Source of the DNA: Effrenium voratum
Lineage: Eukaryota; Sar; Dinophyceae; Suessiales; Symbiodiniaceae
Direction: 5' to 3'
NCBI GenBank assembly: GCA_963377175.1
Contig: CAUJNA010000578.1
Span: 36,001 to 100,000 of the forward strand
DNA length: 64,000 bases
Below, in pieces: positions 33,931-45,578 of the stretch (position 1 is its first letter; the number at the start of each line of letters is the position of its first letter). The notes under the pieces are model-generated. The model searched no databases. It worked only from the letters and a program-made list of their open reading frames with translations, and was not told the origin of the DNA. The position numbers and the translations under genes were made by a program.

Positions 33931-36900
33931 ATGCTAAAACCTGCTTATGTAAATGGACCCTGGAGGATCTTCATGGCTGAAGTTGGGAAGCCCACCCAAA
34001 AGGAGCACGCAGACGATTGCTCGCCCATTTGTTTGAGCCAGGGAGCACTTGGCTTAAAGATCGCAATGCCAACTCCGGACATCCCCGAAGTTGTGCTCGG
34101 CCAACTTCAGGAAGAGCTTCGGCAGGAGCTGCTTTCGGAACTGCGGGAGGAAGTGCTGGAGGAGGTGCGGCAGGACTTTGGGCCGACCATTGCAGGGCTT
34201 TCGCAGCGCATCGCTGCCTTGGAGAGCGCAGAGAAGGGCACAGTCACCGTCGGCAGCCCGGTGCTCCAATTGAACTGGGAAGACTCCTGGGACGGGGTTA
34301 AGCCAGATTTCGCCCAACCAGGGGATGTGGCGACACCAGGCAATGTGGCGACACCAGGGAATGCGGCGACACCAGGAAAGCAATCGGAAGGCACAACGGA
34401 GTCAGAAACAGTGCAAAAGGGAAGGCAGGGTTCTGTTGCCTTCGGCGAGAGTGTATGGAGTTTTACAGTTGTTTTCGGCCTTGCAAGAGCTGGGCGCTTT
34501 GATTCCATCTACTCCATGCTGCTGCTATTGCTGAACTTGGGCATGCAGTCCATGTTCTCGGGCATTTTGCTGTCCGATGACTTCATGGGCTCCGATTTCT
34601 CGCAGGAGGTCTTGCATGCGAGGCTTTGGCGGACCAGCGTGGCCCACGATATCAAGTACATGGACCTGGCGACCACTAGCCTGGCGACCCGGGTGTGCAA
34701 AGATGACGGTGCCCTGATTCTCGCCCAGAAGCAGGCCACGCTAGTGAGTCACATCAACAGCTTTATGGGCTTGACAGTGGATGAGTTCGAGCCAGGACAG
34801 TTTCAACCAGGGGTGCTGCTGTGTGTACTCTGCATCCTTCTTTGGAGCCTGTGCATTTACAAGGAGTTGCGCGGCCTCTGGCTGTCTGTGGAGGCAGTGT
34901 TGGCCCTACCGCGCTCACGGCAAACTGTTTTGCAGGGTCATATGCTTCTCAGCTTGTCCAGAGGCCGCTTTGCAGTGCTGTTGGGTGTCTTCCTGGTCCG
35001 CGCAGGGATCGCAGCCGTGCTGCTGGTCGCAGGAATCCTTTGGCTGGCGCGCACGACATCCATTACGGAGCTGATGCTCAATGCTGTGGCTTTGAATGCG
35101 ATCCTCGACGTGGACGAGTTCCTCTTCGCAGGGTTCACGCCCATTTCCATGCAGCTGGCGGTCCGGAATCTACAGGCCCCTAAAGTTAGATACAGCCAAC
35201 GTCGCAGCCATGTGGAATCCATGTTGCTGCTGGCCCTTCTTGTGACGACGATGCTTGTTCCGTATTTCTTTCTGCTGAAGCCGCTGGCAGAGACGATGTT
35301 GGAAGTGAAGTGGGAGCTTTGTGGCGGCAATCGCACTTTCGTGGTGTCACGCAATGCGGAGACGCAGATCATCTCTGGCCTAGTAACTGAGGACAGCCGA
35401 ACTGTTGATGAGCTGTCGGTGAGTGAAATAGCGGTGGACACGCACAAGTTCCAATCGCCTTACGAGCCGGCTGTCTACATTTCCTTCGCAACAAGCCAGG
35501 CGCAGCTGAACCGAGATCGCATTGCATCCGTGGAGCAGGAGAAAGTCTTAAGCCGACCAAATCTGATACGGTTTGTGGAAGGGTTTGGGCTTAGGGTGTC
35601 TGGTTGGGGAGGGTTTTCGGGTGGGTGAGTCAAGGGTGGGTTTAGGGTTGGTCTACGATACATTGAGGTGCGTTCAAGGTCAGCTTAGAGCCCGGGTGGG
35701 TTTAATTGTTCGTTTAGGTGGGTTCAGTGATGACTTTCAAGATAGGTTCAGGGCTTGAGGTTTGGCTTAAGGAAGGTTTTGGGTTTGCCCAGGGCGAGCA
35801 AAGGCACACAAGCGACGTTTGGAAGCCAGCGGCGCGCTTGCCGCAGGAGACGCAGAGTTTCACCTTTTGCGTCGAGACGGACTACTTGCATGAAAATGGA
35901 ACGCTGTACCATGACACCAACCTGGAGCCCATCGTTTGGAGCCGGTTCCGGGCTGCGGCTGCAGCACTCGGCCGGTTTGACGTCTCTGGGTGCGAGGATG
36001 TGGCTGACCTGTGCCTCCTGCCCTCTGCGCGCCTGCTGCGGATGATTTGTGGCGACACGTGCGGCTGCACCGACCCTTTGTCCTCTGGATGGCACCTTGC
36101 TGAAGGTTTAACAAGGTCATCCCCGGCACTTTTTGGTTTACTCGCCACGCACTTGGATTGAGCTGTGTGGCACGCGCCATTGCCCGGAGAACCCTTGTTA
36201 CTTCGGAGCATTTCGGGCGATTTTTTCCATCGCAGGTCGGTGTTCGTTTCCCTCGGGTCGGGTGTTGCGAAGGCACAAGGTGCCGGCGCACGGGTGCACG
36301 AGTTCCTGCCTGCCGGCCCTGGATGAGTTGGAAGAGCTGCCCTGCCAGGACCAGCCGGTGGGCCCGAGTTCCTAGGCGAACACAGCAGTGAAGCCGCTTG
36401 TAAAGCGTGTCGCAGTGTGCGTTGCTCCAATCCTATATAATTCTGTTCCGACAGGTCTGCTATATCCAGTGTTGTCAGAAGAATCGCAAACGGATTCGTC
36501 ATTGAATTCATCATCAGCATTCAAGGTTACCGAGTTTCGACGCAACTCCCTAAGCACGACTTCCAATTCAAAATTAGCGACTGGGCTGACAAAGCTCAAA
36601 ACATTCAAAAAGACTGAATGCCAGCACGAATCTCAATCAAATGACCCAGCATGACTGAGGAGTACGCATACCATGTAATTTCCTGAAGCGTTATCAGAAG
36701 AAACAACAGCGGCTCAACAACATGACCCAGCAACACTGGGTTCAGGTCTGGAGGCATACTCCGGAGGGACTCCTTTTTAGACCGGTTTTGTGAGGTCCAG
36801 CTCGCATCAAGTCATCAAGTGTCCTTTGGCCTTTTTTGACGCCTCTCAAAGGTCTGCAGATGTGCAAAGAATTGCCCGAAGTGGATGTTGTTGTTTTGGG

Positions 36901-37469
36901 GACCTCTCCAGATTTCGGGTATGTAAGTAGCACTCCGGGCTTTGCTGAAGGGCAATGAGTGCCATAGATTGAATTGAACTTGAACTTGCCATGGCGTTTT
37001 CCATCACAAGAGGTTGGCTGGACTTTTGGGATACCTATTTGCCTGCGATGTCCGACTTCTTCGTGGGGCAGAACATTTCAACCACTTCCTTCGGGCCGGA
37101 GATGCTCTTGACGGTGGAGGTCATGAAGGCCAAGGGCTGTGACGCGCTGCAGGAGGGTTGGTTGACGTTGAAAGAAGCAACCCGGTCCGCCTTTCGCGGG
37201 GAAACCAAAAGGAGGTTCTTTGAACAACAGGTGTTTCATCGCCTGGTTAAACCCAGGTTGAATTGCCCAACCCCGCGCAGGACTCCCAATTTCAACTGGA
37301 GGTCGCCTCCTCGGCGCGATGGTGTGAAGGCGACCCTTCTTTATTCCGACCCCTTGCCTGGGTTTGCCCCGAGAGCTGCGGTTGCTTGAGCGAAAATCCG
37401 CCCAGCTCTTGTCCCACACGCTGTGCAGCAGTCAACCAGACGTCGCAGCCCAATCCGGCATCAGATTGA
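33931..37469 (+). CDS. gene B: tandem paralogue of gene A, coiled-coil multi-pass membrane protein
   Basis: Exons: 33931-35538, 35847-36091, 36273-36361, 37013-37152, 37281-37469 (TGA), in phase throughout. Start candidates are ATG 33931 (756 aa), 33973 (742) or 34066 (711). Counting from 33973: coiled coil at about 41-86 (LQEELRQELLSELREEV); ATPGN repeats at about 117-137; first membrane segment about 178-200; second about 279-300 (VLLCVLCILLWSLCIY); third about 333-360; a hydrophobic ILDVDEFLFAGFTP region; last about 417-438; then an extracytoplasmic domain with NRT and NGT sequons and a Cys-rich tail (CGDTCGCTDP, HGCTSSC, WVCPESCGC, CPTRC). The family is not recognised. Donors are GA (35539, 37153) and GC (36092, 36362). 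Head-to-tail with A on the same strand. Confidence 0.85.
35539..35846 (+). other. intron present in gene B, absent from gene A
   Basis: 308 bp with a GA donor and AG acceptor. GCAGGAGA occurs at both exon-intron boundaries. Removing it joins VEQ to ETQSF exactly as in the uninterrupted exon of A. The intron is rich in GGTTTAGGG- and GGGTTTGG-like words, so it resembles degenerate telomere-like sequence. It begins 10 bp after a 122-bp block identical between A and B. Confidence 0.8.
37153..37280 (+). other. second intron present in gene B, absent from gene A
   Basis: 128 bp with a GA donor and AG acceptor. GCAGGA is present at both boundaries (CTGCAG|GAGGG and GCGCAG|GACTC). Gene A reads straight through at the matching place (ALQDPAYQLDV, where B has ALQ then DSQFQLEV). 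Small size plus flanking direct repeats fits an introner-like insertion; loss from A is the alternative. Confidence 0.75.
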
Positions 37470-38168
37470 GGCGCCGCTGCTCGGTGTGACTAAATACATA
37501 CCGCTTTCTCGCACGTCAAATGTTAGTGCGACGCAACACAATCCATCAATGCACTTGCTTGAAGTGTATTGCAGGCCACAACCGTCCAAGACGACGTCAT
37601 TCGGAGTTGTTTCCAAGAGTCTTGGAGAGTCAGCAAGACACAAGCAAATACGGAGACTTGCCCAATTCCAAACCAAGTTGGCAACAACTATGAATGACAT
37701 TGGCTGCATTCTGCGCCTTGCGTTGCCTTACCCAACAGGTGTTGCGGCATGCAGGCGATCGCACCTAAATTGCATCGAATATCATCGAGGAAAAGAAGAT
37801 CTGTGGGGCCAGAGGGGTGCATGCGGTAGGGTCTTGCCCTCAGAAACCCAAGTAGCCACCAGATGCGTGTGCCTTTTTTGAGAGTACCCTTTCTTCTTCT
37901 TTTTTTGGGGGGGGGCGGCTGGTGTAAAGGCTGACCGAAAGGACCCCCCCGCCATGTGGAGCGTCCCCGTGATTCGACACCAGATCTTCCAGGCGAGGCG
38001 CCGGTTTGATGAAGAATCATAGGGGCAGATCTCCGCCCTTTCAATTCTTTCTCCCTTTGGAGTGCGCCAAATTCTCAAGAACAGGCTTGATTATGCGCAA
38101 TCTTGTGGATTGAGCGACTCAGATGTTCGATTTGGCCCGGGGCATGTCGCTGAGGCCAAGTGGGCCAG

Positions 38169-38235
38169 GCCTTGGAGCTGCTGGCGCGGTCCCTGCCGCC
38201 CACTTCCGCCCTGCAGCTGGCACGGCAGCCCGGAG
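38169..38235 (+). CDS. candidate exon, helical unrecognised protein
   Basis: After AG followed by G, the frame reads ALELLARSLPPTSALQLARQ and meets GT at 38236-38237. Amphipathic Leu/Ala/Arg content is protein-like. Other frames are Gly/Pro/Arg-rich and less plausible. No linkage to a neighbour exon is proven. Confidence 0.3.
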
Positions 38236-38670
38236 GTTGGGGTCGCTTCGGGGGGGCTGGGGGGGGGGATTGGGGCTTGGGGGGGGGCGTTTCTTTTTAG
38301 GTTGGGTGCTTTTGGTGGATTTTTTTTTTCCTCTTCGGTTGACCTTTTCATCAGGCTGTTCAAGGGAGGGAACCAAAAGGACAACCACAATTTTGGGCAT
38401 CCCCAATCTTTATGCCTATGTGCACAAGTTTCGTGTTTGTCTGCTCCCGAGAACGGGATGATACGAAGCTTCTCTTCCCTTCGCGGCCGTAGTGTAGCTC
38501 CCTTTGGCCCACGTGGATCTTCTCGGGGGCCAATTTCTTGTAGGTGGGTTCTGAGCAAGCCGAATTGGTCGCATACGAAACTCTGAGGCCCAGCTGGCTG
38601 GGCGCCTGACAGGAGGGCGGCCAGGGAAGGTTGGCGTGGATTGGCACGGATTGAGTGTGTTGCAATATGT

Positions 38671-38748
38671 ACACACATACACACACGCACATATATATAT
38701 ATATAAAACATGTATATATATATAATTATATATATATATAAATATTAT
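38671..38748. repeat. CA/TA-rich microsatellite
   Basis: ACACAC-type units are followed by two TATATA runs and an ATTATATATA segment. This is the most A/T-rich point for several kb. Confidence 0.85.
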
Positions 38749-39903
38749 TTGCCTCTCTATACTGTACCTTTTGTGCATATACATAAACTAAATAAATATC
38801 TATGTATAGATGTATGCATGTTAGCATTCCTTGTATTGGTGGTTTGGAGGTTAGTCTGATTAACCCGATTTTTTAGAATTAGGGACACACTGCCAATCCA
38901 AATCACCAGCAAAGGGGAATCGACTGCAGTATGTCCGCCTTTTTGTGCTTTGAAATCATCACTGTCCGGGGCCAGGTCAAAATGCTTCTCCTTTGGGTGA
39001 CACGATGTTCGCAGGGCAAGTGCAGGAGCCCTTAGCAATGCCCAAAGTTGTAAGACGGGGGCATGGGTCTTCGCCAGTTGGCATCCTTTGGTGCAGATGG
39101 ATCCGTTTTTACTTTACCCTTGTTATTTCAAGGCATGTTTGGGTTTGAGCTTCCTGGGGCAAGCAAAGTTACGCGTCATGGACATCCCCGCCTTTGAGTC
39201 GACTTTGCCTTTATTCAAGGACATCGCCCCACGCAGGCTGTGCTGAAGTCCTCGCGAGTCTGGTGATTGAACGGAAGACCTGCTTCTTTGATCGCTATTT
39301 CCAGCATGTTTGGTTCAATCTTTTCGCCGACCGCGCGGTCAGCTTGTCAGCTTTTTCTTCGACCGCTACCTCAAGCATGTCGCTACATCCCCTAATGCAC
39401 AGGTCCCAACCTGAACTTCCACAACGAATGTCGAAACCTGACATGGCGGCCTTGAAACCAATCGAAGCTCCAGGGAACGTCGAAAACACGAGTGGAAACA
39501 CATCTCAACACTTGGCTGCGGGCGATGGGCAGGGAACACAATACGCCCAATTTCCCAGGAGACCCGGAGAATTGCAGCCCGATGAGCCCGAGCTCGCAGC
39601 GCCTCGCATGGGAACGGCCATATTCTCCAATTAGGGGTGATTCAGCCATGTGGTCTCAGCTTTGCCTGGCTCACCTGCACTCGTGATTCACCTTTGTACT
39701 CGCAGTAGTGACATGTGTTCCAGGGGCTCATGTGAAGGATCCAACCCAGGAGCCCCTCCCGTCTTTATGGTTTGGTGTCATCTCTCCCTTCACAAAGCCC
39801 ACGCAAAGCCCAACAGTGGATCTCCTATTAGTCGAAAGCACCAGTAACACCCCCTACTCTTCCCCGGACCTTGTTTTCCCCCAAACCCCCCCCCCCCACC
39901 TCA

Positions 39904-39922
39904 ATCCTAAACCCTAAACCCT
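39904..39922. repeat. short perfect telomere-type repeat
   Basis: CCTAAACCCTAAACCCTAA, about two and a half units of CCCTAAA, set between poly-C tracts. It is the only perfect TTTAGGG-type run that I saw in the window. Confidence 0.8.
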
Positions 39923-40225
39923 AATCCCCCCCCCCCTCCCCCCCTCGCTTCAACCGGAACCAAGGGGATGCCGCGCCCGCCTCCCGAGGCAGTCGGAGGC
40001 CTCCTCCGTTGCACGGATCTTGTGCGACTCGGATGGCTCCGGCCATGCCTCCAGGCGGGCTGCGGGCGCGCTGCGGGCGTTTTGTTTTGGGGGGCTTCGT
40101 TACGGTGGGCCGTGTGTTTTCCCCGGCCGTTTGACTTGTGGCCGGGTGTTTTGTAAGTTTTGTTGCCCCCCCCCCCTCAACGGGAACAGCTATGCGTTTT
40201 GAAGGGAGGCCGGTGGTTTGTTGAG

Positions 40226-40315
40226 TTCACACCAGCCGTTGTTATTTTGGAGTTCCTCATCTTGCAATCAAGTGAGTGGGCGACTGGTGATTCCAACAAT
40301 AAGAAGCACCACGGT
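40226..40315 (+). repeat. dispersed repeat pair, copy 2
   Basis: It contains GTTGTTATTTTGGAGTTCCT and AGTGAGTGGGCGACTGGTGA followed by TTCCAACAA, matching 33447-33545 with a few differences. Same orientation. No coding sequence. Confidence 0.7.
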
Positions 40316-41205
40316 CCCGGTCCGGCATTTTTTAGTTTTGAATCTACGCCTGGAGGTCCTGTTCACGCCAGACCCCGGAGCCCCTGGGCGTTTCAAAAAA
40401 GGATGCAGCCGGCGCGAATCAAACACCCAGAGAGCCTTTTGAAGGCCAGCTCTAGAGGGGTTCTGGAAAGGTGAGGTTCCGAAGTTGGCTTCGGCCGAAG
40501 GAGACACTTGCGTAGATTTGTTTTCCCCAGTAGCAATAGCTGCAACTATGTATGGGCCAAGAAAGGCTAACACGGACAGCGCCACTTTGGGTTTGCTTGG
40601 CCGATCCTTGCCACTTGCGGTTTGCCCGCCTGTTTAAGTGGCGTGCTAGGCAATACTTATGTATCTCTTACGCACATTCATTTGCAGGGTGCAAGCTTGA
40701 GCCCTGCAGAATTGATTTAAAAAAAATCAACTCACCATGATGGGACAAAGCGCAGGGCAAGCTTTTATAGAGCCTCAGGGTGCTTTGATTTTGGGGGCGA
40801 GATGAGCAAGAGGGCCTCCTTGGTCTGTGGCAAGGGGGGTTTGAGTCGAACTTCGGATGGCCCAGACCGAAGCCTGGCAAGCTTGACACGCGCACAACCA
40901 GACATGGCCTGCTTGAGACTTTTGGCCATGGCAGTCTTCGGGCCCTGCGACAGTTTCGGCCGATTTGCCACGACCCACTCACGTGCCGACTTTGATTTCT
41001 CAGCACAACCGTTGAGGGGCGCATGGCAGAGGGTTCTACCCTCAAAGCAGTATACAAGGATGTTCTTCTTGGGTGGGTTGGGGCGGGCGATTCACATGTT
41101 AAGCCACCGAATTGCTTCCCCTCCTCAGAGTAACACGGAAGCTCCCAGAAGGTCACTAAGAATGGGGTCGGTTCTTGAAACATGCACCCGCTGGTTACTC
41201 GGCAG

Positions 41206-41272
41206 GCGCAGCAGCGCCAACTGAGGGCAGTGCGCGGCAGAGCGGGAAGGGGTCGAAGAGCTTCCGGGAAGG
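41206..41272 (+). CDS. candidate exon, basic helical unrecognised protein
   Basis: Following CAG|G, the frame reads AQQRQLRAVRGRAGRGRRAS. It is short and strongly basic. The end is not fixed; several GT or GC dinucleotides are possible. It is listed because it lies between better candidates of similar composition at 38169 and 42920. Confidence 0.22.
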
Positions 41273-42919
41273 TGAGGAGGGACGAAGGCAAGGAACCCAC
41301 CAGATACTGTATAGGTGCGTCTTTTCCTTGATTGTTTTTTGGAGTCCATTTTGATTAGTTTTCTAGTTTTCATGGGGGACCAACAACATTGATAAGTGAA
41401 CTGTTCCCTGAGAGTGGACCACCTTGTGACTGAGAAGCTTTGGGGCTGGCAAGCCTACGACAACCCGCCCCGTTTCACAGCGCGCTGGACCAGTGCTGCT
41501 GGATGTTTTTTGTGCGGGCATGCCTGCCCTCAGCACGCGAGTCGCATGTGACCCCAGGAGCTCATAGGCTCGTTCGCGGGAGGGGGTCCTTTCACCTCAC
41601 GGGTTCGTGCTGCGTTCGAAGGCAGCCAGCCTTGGGGTCCCCTTTGGCCACGTGACTGGGACTTGTTTCGAGCTGGTGGCCAGGACCCTCCCCACGTGTT
41701 CCCATTCCAGAGCAGCTTACCCCATGACGCTGCAACACCAGCGGCCATGCTAGAAAAAGCACAGAAGGCTGGCCCAGACAAAGGCCAGATGAACTACACT
41801 GCATTTGGACTCAATCGTTCAAGTTGATCTGATAATCTTTTAATCCCCATTCTTTTTTGCGGGTTGTGTACGTAGGGTGCCGGCCACTTTGCTTATGCTA
41901 GAGTCAGCCTCTCTTTTGGGCTATGAAGATACTAAGGGCAACGGCTTCGAGCAAAGCAGTGATTCGATATGGACTGTTCCAAGGACCCCCTCATGGTTTG
42001 CTGTGATGGATAGATCCAACAGTTCAGAGCTTCTCCACCTACCTGTAGGCTTCCATTTGCAGGGTTCGCTTGAATGACAGCCGCTTATTCGGGCGGAATT
42101 GGGGTAGGCGCCAACTCCACAGCCTTGGCCCTCAACCTGCGTGAGCCATCCCCCTGCTTGTGGAATCTGACCAGGGGGTCCGAAGACCATTTTCCTCTAA
42201 ACGGGGCCTTTTTGGGAGTTCCGGGTTGGGAGGGTGGCCCCATGCAGCAGCTGAAGCAAAAAGGCGCAGTGTGCAGGGCTGCCGTTTCTTTGGGTCTGCC
42301 AGGTTGTGCCAAGGGAGCCCCCGTTCAAGCGAGAAAGTAGTCATGGGGATGGCCAAGCCGCTTCAAACTAGAGTGGCACGACCCCGTGCTTAGTGTGGGA
42401 ATGAATTTTGAGGGCACTGACCGGTCCGAAGTTGAAAACCATGAGCAGTGTGCAAGGATTTTGTTGACATAACCATTGATTAGACATGTTTTCAGCCATG
42501 TTTGCTTTTGAAGGCTTTAGGCAGTCATTCGGGGAGCTCCCATGGCTTTGGGTTTCGATGTGCGATAAAAACTCCTGAAAGTTGCGGTGCGAACGTATTG
42601 CTTGCTGTATTTGGTTCAATTCACATAGGGACTCCGAGGATGTGGAAAGTAGGCAAGTAGTGGCCAATTTGCTAGGTCCGTTCCTGCTTCAAGCTGCTTC
42701 GGCACGTGGCAACGCTTTTCTTTAGGCTGCTTTCCCACCCTATCAATCAACAAGAGGTCATTCCTTTGGACCGATTGGTGGCGCGACCGTCACTGCACGA
42801 AGCAAACACACTTTCACCCAAGCTTTCGGCCCCTTCCGCTATGAACCCTCCAATCAATAGCTGACGGCACGCCGCAGCTGACGGGGTCTTGGGGCCATTG
42901 GGGCCACATCTCGCGCCAG

Positions 42920-43033
42920 TCCCTGTTGCGGGAGCAAGCGGCACTGGGCCGCCCGGCAGCCACTGCGGTGCGTGCCCGCCGGGAGGTGAAGGAGGCGGTT
43001 TCGTTGATGCGCGGCCGGCTTTGTGCCCGTGAG
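42920..43033 (+). CDS. probable exon of a coiled-coil-like protein
   Basis: After CAG, 38 codons begin SLLREQAALGRPAATAVRAR and continue REVKEAVSLMRGRLCARE, ending at GAG before a GT donor (43034). The Arg/Glu/Ala/Leu composition suggests a helical, perhaps coiled-coil, segment. Phase 0 on both sides fits a join to the candidate exon at 44687, giving LCAREIAALEGRLPS. Family unknown. Confidence 0.45.
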
Positions 43034-44686
43034 GTTTGGTCCAGTTGGAGGGGCGTGGGGGAACTAAATCACTGCAGTTGCCGCAAAAAAAGGCCAACAA
43101 GGGACTCTTTATATTTTAGTTGTGGCAGGGAAGCTTGGCTCATGTAGGTCGGTCATTGTTCGAGGGCGCCGTTTTTGGCGTGGTTTGAAAAGATAGAAAC
43201 CCCCACTTGTGATTGGAGTGCTCATTCAAGCCGGGCGCGCCTCCCCTTGAAATGGGACTGACGCTTGGGCACCGAAAGTACTAAAAACTGGTGGCTTCTG
43301 CTCTTTGCCTCTTTGCATGTTGCAAGTGTCATGAAGGATGGTGAGGGTTGTGGTGCAGCATCTTCAATTCGGCGCATGAGGTGTCCATTTGTGGGCCCAT
43401 CTTCTGGGTTGTTTCCTGGTTTAGTTGGCTTGCGTTTCGAGGGTTTCCATTGACGGACAGCAACAACTTAGAGCTCGTGACTTCATCCTTGCCTGTCCAG
43501 GCGGTTGCGTTTGAGTTGAGGTATGGTTTGAGGTTTTGGCTTGAGGCACTGCAATGCTCCGGAGTGGCAGGGCAACATATCGTTTCGCGGTTCCTGTCTC
43601 GGAGAGGCCGGCCCCCTGACGATCAGGGACGGTTATTGTATCGCTCAGGGGTCAGCATCAACCCTCGTCTGTTCTTGAGTGCTGTAGCGCCGGTGTCAAT
43701 GCCCCCAGGCAGCGAGCAAGCCGTCACTCTTCAAGCAGCGAATAGGCGAAGGGGAGGGGGTTGGGCAAACAGACAAGAAAGCGCTTCATGTGATTTTCTC
43801 AGCCGCAACGGACGAAGCGGACATTCCATGCCAGAGAAGAACTGGGAAGGCAGGACTAGCTGCATAATTGGGATTTGGTTGTTTTGTTTGGCTCTTGTTT
43901 GCTCGTCAGGGATTGCAGAGCGGAACTTTAGAAGTCAGGCTGCAGTGTGTTTGTCCTGCATGCACGGTCCGCAAGAACGACAATTGTGGGGCGAAACTGT
44001 CAGTCAGTCTTCAGGGGAGCTTTGTTTTACCCTCACCGCAACAATGGAAGTAGTGGCGCTCGTTCGTTGAAAGCAAACAAAGGTGATCCACCATGTTGCA
44101 AGCCAAGCGGACAGCGAACTGTTCCTCTCCTGAGTCCGACCGCCCTTGCTTTCTTCTCAGGGATGAACGATGAACTGTAGCTCCGGGAGCATGCAGGAAG
44201 TAATTACTGCGCATCCAATGAGCAATGGGTCAGCCCTCCTGGCAAGCAAACGAAGTAGATCATTTGCAGACAAGTTGTGACTGAGCATGGCTGTCTATGC
44301 GCTCCGTACTTTATCTGTCTGTCAACAGGTGTGGGCCAAACCCGTTCAAACAAGCTCCTTGTTTGAATTTCTTGGACTGGCTGTTTAAGACCATTTTGCT
44401 CCACCCTGACTGCTGTTTTGGGGGGGGGGGTGACTCAAGCATCATCTTGCAGGTGGAACTTGGTTTAGTTTGCTTTGGGAGGATGATGTTTAAGAGAGTC
44501 ACATGACTTGGCCAGTCGAACAAACAAAAGAACGCATTCTACCCCACCAAATTTCTCACAGTACAAGGGAACAGGCTAATTCTCCCATGTCCTCTATGGC
44601 AACTGCATAGTTTAACATTGCCTCATGTAAGGAAGCCTGTGTTGGAGATGACCCGTGCAGGCGAAAACCGTCAGCGCCATCCTGAG

Positions 44687-44722
44687 ATTGCAGCGCTCGA
44701 GGGCCGGCTGCCCAGCGGTGGT
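44687..44722 (+). CDS. probable exon, continuation of coiled-coil-like protein
   Basis: After CTGAG the frame reads IAALEGRLPSGG. It is in phase 0 with the exon ending at 43033. The exact donor is unclear (several GGT and GGC sites around 44715-44726), so the end is approximate. The frame stays open to 44754 but loses protein character. Confidence 0.35.
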
Positions 44723-45578
44723 GGCATAGCCGCGAGTGTGTACCAAAATTAACATGGAAGCCCAAAAGGGATCCCCGCGAAAAACATTCCTTTGCGAACT
44801 CGCGCGCGCTTTTGGTCCCATGCAGACGTCGATGTTCAAAACCCACGTGGCCGATAGCTCTGGCCAAGCCACAGCTCCAAGACAGCCAGGCGTTCTGACC
44901 GGGGTGGGCAAAGGGTTGATGTTGGGTCGCCGTTCAGTTTCACGTTGGCCATGCCGAAGCAATTTGGGTCACTGGATCACAGTTTCTGGAGCCGGTGTTG
45001 AGCCCCCCAAGAAGGGGATAGTTTCAACTTGGCGACTCCCGTGCAAACCCCGAAAGAAACTGTATACGGACTGTATCACCAAGTTCTGTTGGATCCGTGT
45101 GGAAGATAGAGCCACGCAGGAGTAGTTGCAACAATGTGAGGGAAAGAGGGACGGCAACATAAGTCAAAGTGTTCTGCCACCTTCTGCCACATTTGTCCGC
45201 CAAGCCTTGATGTAAACAGAACAAGGATCAAACAGGGGTCGCTCGATTTCCAGGTTTGGACTTCGAGAAGTTGCACGTTCATTGGGTGAACTTTTAGTAG
45301 CATTCTACACCCTTGCGGTTTAATATCTTGATGATGGCAGAAAGACCAAATCCTAGCTTTAGACTGACCGATATCACATTGAAACCAATCGCTTTGCAAC
45401 TTTTGATTTGGGAAACTATGTAAACGTAACAACGCTGTGAATGGTGGTTGAAAAGGGGAATCACCCCGACAGTAAGCCCGACCCCTCACAACATTGGGAC
45501 ATTTATAGAACGCGCCCCTCAAAATTGACACCACTTTACTGCACCCGCACACTCATGGAATGTGGCTTGGGGGCAAAG

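Noticed and set aside
29516..35528. assembly duplication as the sole explanation of A and B
   Set aside because: The copies differ throughout most of their length, in linker, introns and many codons, so they are real paralogues. Only the 122-bp identical block needs checking.
43348..44070. 240-codon open frame on the + strand
   Set aside because: No recognisable motif, biased neither in codon use nor in composition, and it runs through sequence that resembles its non-coding surroundings.
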